Below are positions 1-9,600 of a DNA stretch of 64,000 bases, one piece after another (position 1 is the first letter of the stretch; each line of letters starts with the position of its first letter). A model generated the notes under the pieces. That model was not told where the DNA came from and made no database searches. It worked only from the letters and a program-made list of their open reading frames with translations. Source of the stretch: DATBIS01 sp036556805 (GTDB lineage Bacteria > Actinomycetota > UBA4738 > HRBIN12); assembly GCA_036556805.1 (NCBI GenBank), contig DATBIS010000005.1, positions 1 through 64,000 of the forward strand, written 5' to 3'. A program made the position numbers and the translations under genes.

Positions 1-156
1 GATCTTGCTGGGGACGCAGCCGTACCAGTTGCACTCCCCGCCGAGCCGGTCGCGTTCGGCCATCCCCACGCGAGGGCCGCCAGGCGTCGCGAGGCGTCCC
101 ACGATCTCGGAGGCCGTGCCGCCGCCGCCGATCACGAAGACGTCGAAGTGGTCCAC
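1..156 (-). CDS. FAD-dependent disulphide oxidoreductase, N-terminal fragment (cut by window edge)
   Basis: The first 52 codons of a flavoprotein running off the left edge. The dinucleotide-binding motif VIGGGGTASE starts at about residue 8. The redox-active CX4C of the lipoamide dehydrogenase / mercuric reductase family follows as GGECNWYGCVPSK. The start is GTG at 154-156 with a GAGGGG Shine-Dalgarno-like stretch about 5 nt upstream; an upstream ATG is in another frame. The family uses NAD(P)H and FAD to reduce a disulphide, quinone or metal ion. The substrate cannot be told because the C-terminal part is missing. It is not obviously linked to its neighbours. Confidence 0.85.
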   Translation of the reverse strand, partial: MDHFDVFVIGGGGTASEIVGRLATPGGPRVGMAERDRLGGECNWYGCVPSKI

Positions 157-231
157 GCGCCCCTCGTTCGTCGATTGCGGTGCATGCGTTCTCGCATACC
201 CGTTCCCGCACACTCTAAGAGCGCGGCCGTC

Positions 232-984
232 CTACGGCGTAAGGTACGGACGCGCGGGCCGTGCGACCTTCACGACCGAGGTGGCCTGGACGAACACGTC
301 GCGGCCGATCGGGAACACCGTCCCCTTCACCTCGACCCAGTCGTTCGCTTGCGCCACGCCGGGGACGACCCCCACCACCCGGACCTGCACGATCGTCGCG
401 TCGGCGACGCAGCACGTGATCACGTAGCGCGTGAGGAGGAACTCGTCCGCCGGCGTGTCGGCGTACCGCGTGACGAACCCGACGACCTCGAGGCTCGAAC
501 CGCCGCGCTTCGCGAGCGCGTCGGCGCCCTGGGTCGAGGTCTGCGCGGCCGCGATCGACAGCAGCGTGATTGGACTGTCGGCGGTGATCTGCCCGTAGAT
601 GCTGGAGAACCCGGCACCGGTAAACGTGGCCTTGTGCGACGCGGAGAACGTGCCGAGCGTCGCCGGTGGCAACGCGAGCACGAGGACGACCGGCACCACC
701 ATGAGCGCGAGCACCGTCGCCTCGCGCCTGCGGAGCGGCTCGGGTCGTGCGGCGCGCGACGCGGCGAGCGTCCCGATCGCGCTGAGCGTGAGCAACGTCG
801 CGCCGACGGGGACGACCCACGACGTTCGGGTGGAGAGGTAGAGGTTCACGCGGCCGGTGAGTTGCAGGAACCAGAAGAGGAGCGCCCACGCCGCGAGCAC
901 CCCGGCCGAGGCGACGCGCGTCGCGCTCCACGGGCCTCGGGTCGCCGCGGTGCCGCGCACCTTCGCGTCGACGGCGAGCCTCAT
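232..984 (-). CDS. TIGR03943-family (DUF1980) permease-associated protein, copy 1
   Basis: A 250-residue protein with three predicted membrane segments (about 22-42, 55-75, 90-110) and a C-terminal soluble domain. That domain carries a Cys-Cys pair (191-192, context YVITCCVADAT), which the second copy at 38.9 kb also has. TIGR03943 proteins are encoded beside COG0701-type permeases and are thought to work with them. The conserved cysteines suggest metal handling, but the substrate is unknown. ATG 982-984 overlaps the stop of the upstream permease gene by 4 nt, so the two are translationally coupled. The family call is from overall layout and motif. Confidence 0.8.
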   Translation of the reverse strand: MRLAVDAKVRGTAATRGPWSATRVASAGVLAAWALLFWFLQLTGRVNLYLSTRTSWVVPVGATLLTLSAIGTLAASRAARPEPLRRREATVLALMVVPVVLVLALPPATLGTFSASHKATFTGAGFSSIYGQITADSPITLLSIAAAQTSTQGADALAKRGGSSLEVVGFVTRYADTPADEFLLTRYVITCCVADATIVQVRVVGVVPGVAQANDWVEVKGTVFPIGRDVFVQATSVVKVARPARPYLTP

Positions 985-1991
985 CCCGAGATCACCCGAA
1001 CCCAGAGCGCGCCGACGAGCGTCGTGGTGCCGGCCGCGATGACGATCGTGCGCACGACGCCCTTGCCGAAGGTCCCCGCGTAGAGCGCACCGAGCTTCAG
1101 GTCGACCATCGGCCCGAACACGAGGAACGCGAGTTGTGCGGCGGCGCCGAACTGCACGAACGAGGCCGCGATGAACGCGTCGGACTCGGAGCAGAGCGAG
1201 AGGACGGCGGCGAGGGCCATCATCACGATCACGTCGACCACCGGCACGCCGGCGACCCTCGCCACGAGGTCCTGCGGGAGGAACGTCTGCACGAGGGCCG
1301 CGGCCGTCGCACCCAGCAACAGGAACCGCCCCATGAACAGGAAGTCGTTGCCGAGATGCACGAAGAACGTTCGCCATCTCGGCTCCGGGCGCTCGAGCTC
1401 GAGCGGACGGTGATCGTCGGCCGCGGACGCGCGGAGCAGGCTCTCCTTGGATCGTCCACCGAGCGCCCACCCGACCGCGATCGCCACGAGCATGCCGAGG
1501 ACGAATCGCCCGACCACCATCGTGAGGAGAGCGCTTCGCCCGCGGTAGGCGACGATCGTCGACGCCACGACGATCGGGTTCAGCACGGGAGCCGCGAGCA
1601 TGAAGGTGATCGCCGCCGACGGCAGCAGGCCCTTCGACAGCAATCGCCTCGCGACGGGCACGGATCCGCATTCGCAGATCGGGAACGCGAGGCCGGCGAG
1701 CGCGGCCGCCGGCAGCTGCAGGGGCCGGGGGAGCCTCGCGAGCCGCTCGAGCGCCGTGGGCGGGACGAACACCTCGATCGCCGCCGAGGCGAGCGCGCCC
1801 ACCACCACGAACGGAAGCGCCTGCACGACGAGCGATCCGAACACGATGAGCGCCGCCTGGACCCAGGCGATCCGACCGGGGGCCGCGAACCGCGCGAGCG
1901 CGCCGATCGCGGCGAGCCCGCCGACGAGCAGGAATGCCGATCGTCGCGTGATCAGCGGCGACTCTCGGATCGGCGCGGCGACGTCGGCCAT
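981..1991 (-). CDS. COG0701/ArsP-YraQ-type permease, copy 1
   Basis: A 336-residue integral membrane protein with about eight hydrophobic segments. Diagnostic features are the CECG motif in a re-entrant-looking loop (106-109, context FPICECGSVP), APVLNP at 134-139 and a conserved CSESDAF near 267. The family includes ArsP-like efflux permeases and the YcgR/YraQ group, and usually pairs with a TIGR03943 subunit, as here. The start ATG shares one base with the stop of the upstream phosphatase-like gene (TGATG), so the three minus-strand genes form one operon. The transported ion or metal-ligand complex is not known. Confidence 0.85.
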   Translation of the reverse strand: MADVAAPIRESPLITRRSAFLLVGGLAAIGALARFAAPGRIAWVQAALIVFGSLVVQALPFVVVGALASAAIEVFVPPTALERLARLPRPLQLPAAALAGLAFPICECGSVPVARRLLSKGLLPSAAITFMLAAPVLNPIVVASTIVAYRGRSALLTMVVGRFVLGMLVAIAVGWALGGRSKESLLRASAADDHRPLELERPEPRWRTFFVHLGNDFLFMGRFLLLGATAAALVQTFLPQDLVARVAGVPVVDVIVMMALAAVLSLCSESDAFIAASFVQFGAAAQLAFLVFGPMVDLKLGALYAGTFGKGVVRTIVIAAGTTTLVGALWVRVISG

Positions 1992-3328
1992 CAGCAGTAC
2001 CTCGCGAAGGAAACCGCGAACCCGGGAAAGGCGTCCGCGAAGAGCTTCTCACCGTCCGGGGTCTGCATCTGTGCCATCGCGTCGACCGCCGCGCTCGACG
2101 ACAGACCGCTGGACTCGAGCACGGCTTGGTTCAGGAACAGGCCTCCGGGAACGGCGGCCTGGACGAGGGGCAGATCGGTTCCCACAGAGGCGTCGACCTG
2201 CCGCGCGATCGAGGCGCCGGCCGCGGCCGTCGGGGCGGTCGTCCCGGTGGCGGTCACGACGAACGCGGTGGACCGTCCGGTGGACCGGATCGTCGCGACG
2301 ATCGCCTTCGTTCGCGCGTCCATCGTCGCCACCGATCCGCTCAGAACGACACCGAGCAGGTCTGGCGTCGCATCGGCGCCGTAGCCGTGGGCGAGGGCGC
2401 CGCGCACGGCCCGAAGCGGGCCGTCGGGCGCGATCGTCACGTCGTCATCGTCGTGGCCCTGGTACCAGTTCCCGCCGATCAACCCGCGGTCGGACGGATC
2501 CGTCGCGACGAGCCCGATCCGAGGGGCCTGGTCGAACGGCCCGAAGGGCGTCGGAGCATCGAGGTCGTCGGCGAGGGTCGAGATCACCGACGTCGGCGCG
2601 CGCGCGTCCCAGGCGCGCGTCACCACACCCTCGGTGTTCCGCACGAACGTGCCGGTGATGCCGTGTTGCGCCGGCGTTCCCCCCGTGCCGATCGTGGTGA
2701 GCGTTGCCGCCGGGTCCAGCGGAAGGGAGCCGGCGTCGCCGTCGAGCGTTGCGGCGGAGGACGCGCGCATCAGGTTCCTCACGAAGGGCCATCGCCTCTC
2801 GTTCGACTCGAGGTCGGTGGACCCCACGTCGCGCCAGACGATCTCCACCACGAGCGCAGGCTGCGTTCCGGCCGAGATGCCGGGGATCGCCGTGCCCGCG
2901 CGTACCTGGGGATGCGCGCGCGTGAGGGCGAGCACGTCGGCCAGGGAGGGCGCGATCCGATCGAGCCCCATCCCGTCGGGGAGATGGGCGCCCGGAGCGA
3001 CGCCGTCGCCGAAGAGCACGATCGGCACGCGCGTGTCCGGCGCCGGCGACACGGCCGGCCAGAGCGCGCCCTCACTTGCCGGGTCGGTACCGCCCTGCAG
3101 ATCCGCGGTCGCGGTGACGCCGAGCACGTCCGGAGAGCGGCCGCTGCGGTACCCGGCCGCGATCAGCGCCTTCACGCGCGCCGGCAACGTGCAGAACGGC
3201 ACGTGAGCCGGTCCGGAAGGCGCGCTGTCGCAGGACTCGCCCACGCAGAGCGCGCGGAGCACGACGGGGGGAACCGCGACGAGCGCGAGGGCGACGAGGA
3301 GAGCCGGGAGCCGGCGGCCGGGCGGCAC
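1991..3328 (-). CDS. Degenerate secreted alkaline-phosphatase-superfamily paralogue
   Basis: A 445-residue protein with an N-terminal hydrophobic export segment (about 7-25). It aligns by eye with the two phosphodiesterase-like genes on the opposite strand: it keeps a TTIGTGG...HG block at 211-223 and the N-terminal VLFGDG...APSLADVL block. The metal-binding positions are lost: the WDAGG aspartate is WRDVG, the ADHG motif reads ATGTT, and the D..SH site is missing. It is probably a non-catalytic paralogue. Start is GTG 3326-3328, with TAGCCT 6 nt upstream and no Shine-Dalgarno, consistent with a leaderless mRNA. It leads the permease operon. Confidence 0.72.
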   Translation of the reverse strand: MPPGRRLPALLVALALVAVPPVVLRALCVGESCDSAPSGPAHVPFCTLPARVKALIAAGYRSGRSPDVLGVTATADLQGGTDPASEGALWPAVSPAPDTRVPIVLFGDGVAPGAHLPDGMGLDRIAPSLADVLALTRAHPQVRAGTAIPGISAGTQPALVVEIVWRDVGSTDLESNERRWPFVRNLMRASSAATLDGDAGSLPLDPAATLTTIGTGGTPAQHGITGTFVRNTEGVVTRAWDARAPTSVISTLADDLDAPTPFGPFDQAPRIGLVATDPSDRGLIGGNWYQGHDDDDVTIAPDGPLRAVRGALAHGYGADATPDLLGVVLSGSVATMDARTKAIVATIRSTGRSTAFVVTATGTTAPTAAAGASIARQVDASVGTDLPLVQAAVPGGLFLNQAVLESSGLSSSAAVDAMAQMQTPDGEKLFADAFPGFAVSFARYC

Positions 3329-3334
3329 CCGTCG

Positions 3335-3340
3335 AGGCTA
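3335..3340 (-). promoter_or_regulatory. -10 box of a leaderless transcript
   Basis: TAGCCT on the minus strand ends 6 nt before GTG 3328, so transcription should start at or next to the start codon. No Shine-Dalgarno is present. Confidence 0.45.
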
Positions 3341-3380
3341 CCGCCTCGGTTGCCGTTTCGGGGCTCGTGTCGTTTCCTAG

Positions 3381-5033
3381 GTGCCCGTGTCTTTCCGCCG
3401 GCTCGTCGTCGCCCTCGCGGTGCCGCTGGTGACGGCGACCGCGATACCGGTTCCTTCGGCCGCGGCCGACGCCGACCTCGTCGCGGTCGCGTGCTCCTTG
3501 CCGCATGCATGGTTGCTCCGAACCTGGCACGGCTACCGCGCCGACCACAGCGGCAACCTGCAGATGATCGCGAAGGAACCCAACTTCGTGGGGTCCGGTC
3601 TTCCCCACGTGGGGCCCTGGGACTACGTGCAGGACGTGCCCATGTTCTGGTACGGCCCGGGCTACATCCGCGCGCAGGGCAGGGTCACGCGCCCCGTCAC
3701 GAGCCCCGACGTCGCTCCGACCGAGGCCGAGCTGCTGGACTTCCCGTTCGACGCTCCCGACGGCTCTCCGATGGACGAGGCTCTCCTGCGGAAAGACGAG
3801 CGCCCGAACCCACACCCCCCACGACTGATCGTGACGCTCGTGTGGGACGCCGGTGGTCGGAACGTGCTGGACGCGAACGCCGACGCGTGGCCCTACTTGA
3901 CCTCGTTGATCCCGCGCGGCACTTGGTACGAGCACGCCACGGTGGGGTCCTCGCCCACGTCCACGGCCCAGATCCACGCGAACATCGGCACGGGAGCCTT
4001 CCCCGACCACCACGGTCTCGTCGGCCATCGTCTCGCGGTCGGGGGGCACATCACGACCCCGTGGGGGCAGGGTCCCAACCTCATCGTCCTTCCCACGCTC
4101 GCCGATCTGTACGATCGCGCGATGGGCAACGAGCCCAAGGTCGGGATCGTAGCGACCGTGAACATCCATTTCGGAATGATGGGGCACGGCTCGTTCTTCA
4201 ACGGAGGCGACAAGGACATCGCGATGACGCGCTCGGTGGTCGCCGGGGACACGCTCACCGACGAGGGGTTCGAGTGGAACTTGCCGGTGAACATCCAGCG
4301 GTACTACACCCTCCCGTCCTATCTTGGGGACGTGCCCGGCTTCGAGCGTGACGTCGCCGCGGTCGACGCCGCCGACGGGCAGCGAGACGGCAAGTGGCGC
4401 ACCAACGACATCGACCAGCTGTTGCGCGGCTTCGACACGCCGGCGCGAACGCCCTATCAGGAGCGCGTGCTCGAGACCGTGGTTCGCAAGGAGGGCTTCG
4501 GCGCCGACGACGTGCCCGACCTGTTGTTCGCGAACTTCAAGGAGATCGACTACATCAGCCACATCTGGACGATGAACAGCCCCGAGATGCACGATGCGGT
4601 CGTCGCGCAGGACGAGGCCTTGCGGTCGCTCGTGTCCTTCCTCGACGCCGAGGTCGGTCGCGGGAACTGGGTGCTCGGCCTCACCGCCGACCACGGCGCG
4701 ATCCCCGACCCCGCCATCTCCGGGGCGTTTCAGATCTCGACCACCCCGATCGGATCCGGCATCAACGCCACGTTCGACCACGACGGCGACGACGTGTCGA
4801 TCGTGGACCTGATCCAGCCGACCCAGATCTACGTGAACGAGGACGAGCTCCGGCAGAACGGGGGCACGCTCGACGATGTCGCGCGGTGGGTCATGGGGCT
4901 CACCGAGGCCGACACGGCGGCGCCGGGTGTCTCGGTCGCGACCGCCGACGCGAACACGCCGGTCTTCCAGGCCGCGTTTCCCTCCGCGCTCATGAGCGAC
5001 CTTCCCTGTCTGCCCGAGGCGCGCGCGGCATGA
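3381..5033 (+). CDS. Secreted type I phosphodiesterase / alkaline-phosphatase-fold hydrolase A
   Basis: A 550-residue protein with a signal peptide (cleavage near 29). Predicted metal-site residues include D156 (VWDAGG), a Ser/Thr-rich nucleophile region 190-205 ending NIGTG, D390/H394 (EIDYISH) and D437/H438 (TADHG). This is the pattern of two-metal phosphatases and phosphodiesterases. Unusually, residues about 65-135 (EPNF, QDVPMFWYGPG, APTEAELL, PDG) resemble the segment that normally ends this fold, yet lie before the catalytic core. Cysteines at 38 and 543 are shared with the next gene. Start GTG 3381; the stop overlaps the next ATG (ATGA). Substrate unknown. Confidence 0.8.
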   Translation: MPVSFRRLVVALAVPLVTATAIPVPSAAADADLVAVACSLPHAWLLRTWHGYRADHSGNLQMIAKEPNFVGSGLPHVGPWDYVQDVPMFWYGPGYIRAQGRVTRPVTSPDVAPTEAELLDFPFDAPDGSPMDEALLRKDERPNPHPPRLIVTLVWDAGGRNVLDANADAWPYLTSLIPRGTWYEHATVGSSPTSTAQIHANIGTGAFPDHHGLVGHRLAVGGHITTPWGQGPNLIVLPTLADLYDRAMGNEPKVGIVATVNIHFGMMGHGSFFNGGDKDIAMTRSVVAGDTLTDEGFEWNLPVNIQRYYTLPSYLGDVPGFERDVAAVDAADGQRDGKWRTNDIDQLLRGFDTPARTPYQERVLETVVRKEGFGADDVPDLLFANFKEIDYISHIWTMNSPEMHDAVVAQDEALRSLVSFLDAEVGRGNWVLGLTADHGAIPDPAISGAFQISTTPIGSGINATFDHDGDDVSIVDLIQPTQIYVNEDELRQNGGTLDDVARWVMGLTEADTAAPGVSVATADANTPVFQAAFPSALMSDLPCLPEARAA

Positions 5034-6661
5034 GGCGCCGTCGCAAGGCCACCGTCCTCGCCGCCGCCCTCGTCGCGATCGCGTCTCTCGCGACGCCCGA
5101 CGTCGCCGCGCAGCAGGCCCCCATCGATTTCGCGGCGGTCGCATGCTCGCTGCCCCACGAGCAACTGCTCAGGATCTGGCGCGGCACGGAGGAGGACCGC
5201 TCCGGCGACGTGCTCTTCGTTCCGCAGGAGCCGAACTTCGTCGGATCGAACTATCCGCACTCGGGGCCCTGGCCCTACCTCCAGGACGTCCCCATGATGT
5301 GGTACGGGCCCGGCATCGTGCCGTCGCGGGGCGTCGTCGACCGCGCCGTCACCCTCGCCGACATCGCGCCCACGCAGGCGGCGCTGATGCACTTCGACGG
5401 CTTCACCGCGCCGGACGGGCACACGATGCAGGAGGTGTTGCCGCCCAACGGCAAGAAGCCTGCGCTCGTCGTGACGTTCGTGTGGGACGCGGGCGGTCGC
5501 AGCGTGCTCGACACGTACCCGAACGACTGGCCGGTCCTGCATTCGCTCATCGACAAGGGCGTGTGGTTCGAGCACGCGACGGTCGGCTCGTCGCCGTCGA
5601 TCACGCCGGCAACCCACGCGACGATCGGCACGGGAGCGTTCCCGATGCGTACCGGGCAGGTGGACGCCGAGTTCCGGATCGGACCCGACCTCGTCCGAGC
5701 GGGCGGCCTCGGGCCCCAGCTGCTCGACGTGCCGACGCTCGCCGACATCTACGACCGGGCGCTGGACAACAAGCCGATCATCGGCGACCTCGCGAGCGTG
5801 ACGTGGCACCTCAACATGATGAGCCACGGGTCGCTCTTCACGGGAGGGGATCGCGACATCGCCGTGCTCCGGACGCCTCCGGGGCAGGTCGACAACGAGG
5901 GCGTCGAGGGTGACCGATGGAACCTCCCGGGGAGCTACGCGCCCTGGTATACCTTCCCGGCGTACACGAACGACACGCCGCCGCTTTCGAGCTACCTCGA
6001 CGAGCTCGACGCCGCCGATGGAGCTCGCGACGGGAAATGGCACCAGGACGACATCCAGCAGCTCGAAGGGGGTTGGGCGACCCCCGCGCGCATCCCGTAC
6101 CAGGAGGCCATGTACGCGCAAGTGCTCAAGCACGAGGCCTTCGGCATGGACGGCGTCACCGACATGCTCTTCATCAACTCGAAGATCATCGATCACATCA
6201 GCCACCTGTACAGCGTGAACAGCATCGAGATGCGGGACACGCTTCAATGGCAGGACGCGAGCCTGCGGCCGTTCATCCATCTGTTGAACGATGTGGTGGG
6301 ACGCGGTCGGTGGGTCATGGTGCTCACGGCCGACCACGGCGCGCAGTTCAGCCCAACGGTGTCGGGCGCGTTCCAGGTCTCGCCGCAGGTGCTCACGACG
6401 GACCTGCAGGACGCCTTCGACAAGGACGGGATCCAGCTGGTGCGCGTGAGCCAAATCTTCCTGAGGCCCGATGTCCTCGAGCGGGACGGGTTCTCGGTCG
6501 AGGACGTCGCGGCCTTCATCCTGAACTACACCAAGGGGCAGGCGGTATCCGACCCCTCGACGCTCGCCCCCGGCGAGGCGCAGGAGAAGGTGTTCGCCGC
6601 GGCGTTCCCGGCCTCGGTGTTCGACGAGCCGCTACCCTGCTTGCCGGAGATGTCGTCGTGA
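5030..6661 (+). CDS. Secreted type I phosphodiesterase / alkaline-phosphatase-fold hydrolase B
   Basis: A 543-residue tandem paralogue of the preceding gene with the same architecture. There is an Arg-rich signal peptide (1-27), an N-terminal block with EPNF, QDVPMMWYGPG and LADIAPT (about 67-135), then D153 (VWDAGG), ATIGTG (about 197-202), IIDHISH and TADHGAQ. It keeps the paired cysteines (N-terminal CSLPH, C-terminal PCLPE). ATG 5030 overlaps the upstream TGA by 4 nt. The downstream membrane fusion gene starts 28 nt after its stop, so the three are probably one operon. It likely acts on a phosphate ester outside the membrane. Confidence 0.8.
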   Translation: MRRRRKATVLAAALVAIASLATPDVAAQQAPIDFAAVACSLPHEQLLRIWRGTEEDRSGDVLFVPQEPNFVGSNYPHSGPWPYLQDVPMMWYGPGIVPSRGVVDRAVTLADIAPTQAALMHFDGFTAPDGHTMQEVLPPNGKKPALVVTFVWDAGGRSVLDTYPNDWPVLHSLIDKGVWFEHATVGSSPSITPATHATIGTGAFPMRTGQVDAEFRIGPDLVRAGGLGPQLLDVPTLADIYDRALDNKPIIGDLASVTWHLNMMSHGSLFTGGDRDIAVLRTPPGQVDNEGVEGDRWNLPGSYAPWYTFPAYTNDTPPLSSYLDELDAADGARDGKWHQDDIQQLEGGWATPARIPYQEAMYAQVLKHEAFGMDGVTDMLFINSKIIDHISHLYSVNSIEMRDTLQWQDASLRPFIHLLNDVVGRGRWVMVLTADHGAQFSPTVSGAFQVSPQVLTTDLQDAFDKDGIQLVRVSQIFLRPDVLERDGFSVEDVAAFILNYTKGQAVSDPSTLAPGEAQEKVFAAAFPASVFDEPLPCLPEMSS

Positions 6662-6689
6662 CCGATCGCACCGGCCCGGGCAGCCGGGC

Positions 6690-9600
6690 ATGACACTGAC
6701 GCAAGACCAGGCTCCCCCGGCCTCGATCGAGACACCCGCCCGACGAACGGGCCTTCTCGGTCACCCACTCGCGATCGCGGGCTTCGCCGTTGCGATGCTG
6801 CTGGTGCTCGGCTGGCAGCTGATCCTCCATCCCACCTGGACCGCACCCACGCGCGACCCCGCCTGGTACACGTGGCGCGCGAACCTGATCCTCCAGTCGG
6901 ACCCGGGTTCGATCGCGCGCGAATGGGGTCCGATCCTCGGCAAGGCCGGGGGAGTCTTCTCCGGGGGCTACCGCGTGACGGTGCCGCTTGCCGGCGCGCT
7001 GCTGCAACGTGTCGCCGGCATCGACCAGTACAGCTTCAGCGCGTTCCTGATGATCGGGATGCCGCTCCTCAGCGGGCTCGCGCTCGGCGCCGCCGGCTAC
7101 CGCGCCCGCAAGGATCCGTTGATCGTCTACCTGTCGATCCTCGCCGCGGCCGCCTTGTTCCTCACGACGCCCTACGTGGGCTACCTCGACAACATCACGA
7201 TGCTCTTCATCCTCTGCGCGACGATGGCGTTCCTCGACCCGGCGAGGACGTCGTGGGGCGCTCGCGCCGCGCTGTTCCTGCTCGGGGTCGCCGCTGCGTT
7301 CACGCACCCCACCACCTGCGTGCTGTTCGGCGCGTCGCTCATGGCGGTGTTCGGCTGGCACGTGCTCACGAGCCGCTTCCGGTTCGGCGAGGCGCTCAAG
7401 CGCGACGCGCCGATGCTGTGGTCGGTGGGGCTCGGCATGATCGCCGGGCTCGCGGCGTGGGTCGTGGGGATCTGGGGGCCGACCGCGAGCCTCGCCGACG
7501 CCGCGCTGCCGCCGCCGTACACGAAGAAGTTCTTCCTCGGTCGCCTCGGCGAGTGGATCCTTTCCATGCAGCCGGTGATCACGGTGCCGCTCATCCTCAT
7601 CGCGATCCTCGGCGTCGTGCTCACGAGTCGGTCGCGGCGCGAGCCGGCCGACGGCTACGAGATCGCCGCCGTCTGGTGGCTCTTCCCGCTGCTGGGCATC
7701 TTCACGTTCCTCACCGGCAGCACGTACCAAATCGCGGAGTCGGGGTCGCCGGTGGTGCCGTACTACCGGTTCATGAACGCCACCGCGGCGCCGATCGCTT
7801 TGGTCGGGCTCGGGGCGTACTTCGCGATCCGATGGCTCGTGTCGGTTCACCAGAAGTGGCAGACCATTGCGATCTTCGCCGTTCTGTTGTTGTCCGACGT
7901 GCTCTGGTGGATCTTCGCGAACCCGCCGACATGGGCTGCCGTCGCGGCTGCCATCCTCCTAGCCATCCTTCTTGTCGTTGCTCTGGGATCGCTTGTGCCG
8001 CGGCCGCGCGTACTAGCCCTCATCGCAGCTTCGCTTGGAACGCTCGTCGTGGTGGGCGCGCTGGGATGGGTGGAGCTCGACGGCCTGCACAACCGGTGGG
8101 TGAGCGAGCCCGCCCAGTGGATCGACGAGCCGACGCGCGTGGCGCTCGCGGCCGTGAACGAGGTCGTGAGCGACGCGGGCGTTCGACCGAACGTGCTCGT
8201 CATGAACTACAAGGACGAGAACGACGAGACGAGAACGAACGTCGCCTACGGCTGGGCGAAGACGTTCACGAACGTGTTCCGCACCGGCCTCCCCGGCGAC
8301 GCGGCGCAGTACTCGGCCACGTACCTCGGTACCGTCGACAACTTCCTGAAGGGCGTTGCCACCGACGGCAGGAGCGAGGGCTACGACGTCGCCTCGGACG
8401 CGTACTTCCGCGAGCTCCAGGAGCGCGAGCACACGTTCACGGCCGAGCCGGTCGTGTTCCTCTACTCGGGGTTCTACCGGGGCGAGGTCGACGTCGACGC
8501 GGCGCTCGCGCAGGGAACCGAGATCGGTCCGGGCATCGTGGTCCTTCGCGGCGACGGGCTATACGTGCCGCCGCCCGACGTGGTCGGGCGCGCGACCGCG
8601 GCCGCCGAGGCCGAACGCGCGGCGCTCGCGGGCCACGCCGGCGCGCTCGGCGATCCACTGCACCTGCTCACGGTGCTGTTCGGGCTGTTCCTGCTCGCGG
8701 TGCTCCCCGGCATGATCGCGGCGCCGTTCTTCGAGCTGAAGGACTGGCCGAGCCGCATCGCGCTCGTTCCGGCGATGTCGATCGTTCTGTCGCTCCTCGC
8801 CGGCATCGCCGTGCTCACGGTCTGGCGCGGACCCCTGTCCGCCGCGAAGGCATGGGGGGTCGTCGGGGTTTCGGTCGGCGTCGCGACGGCGCTCCGCGTC
8901 GGTGCGCCGGCGATCGTCCGGAAGCTCGCGAGCCTCGGGAACTTCTTCAACACGATGTTCTCGGCCTTCTCGAACCGCGATTTCGCGGTGCTGATGGGCG
9001 TGCAGTTCCTCGCCCAGGCGGGGCAGGGAGTCGTGCAGGGCGCGATCGGCAAGTCGATCGCGTTCGGCGGGCAGAAGGGGTTCGACGTCTCCAACGTGCC
9101 CTCGGCCGACTACCTGTTGAAGGTGGTGCTCGCGCTGTACGTCCCGTACACGCTGCTGTCGCCGTTCATCGGGGTGTTCATCGACCGGTTCGCACGGCGT
9201 CGCGTGGCGTGGTGGGCGAACCTTTCGGCGGCCGCCGTCGTGGGCGTGCTCGGCATCGCGGTGCTGCTGCCGCTGGGCGGCGAGACCACCGAGGGAAAGG
9301 TCGGCGCCACCGCCGCGCTCGTCGTGGCCCTGCTGGCCGCGCAGGCCGTCGTGCGCGTCGTGCTCGCCGTGAAGTCCGCGGCGATCCCCGACGTGCTGTC
9401 GGGCCGCGATCTGTTGCAGGGCAACGGCCTGTCGCAGGCCGGCGGCGCGCTCTTCCAGATCGTGGGCATCGCGTTCGGCACCGTCGTCGCGGGGCTCGCC
9501 GGCGCGTGGATCGCCGTGGTGGGGGGCGCCGCCGTGCTCGTGGTAGCCGCGTTCGTGGCGCTGCGCATGCAACGCGTCGAGGCGCATGCCCACACGTCGT

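Noticed and set aside
3374..3381. TTTCCTAG near the phosphatase start as a fourth ROK operator
   Set aside because: Only one half-site is present; there is no AGGAAA arm.
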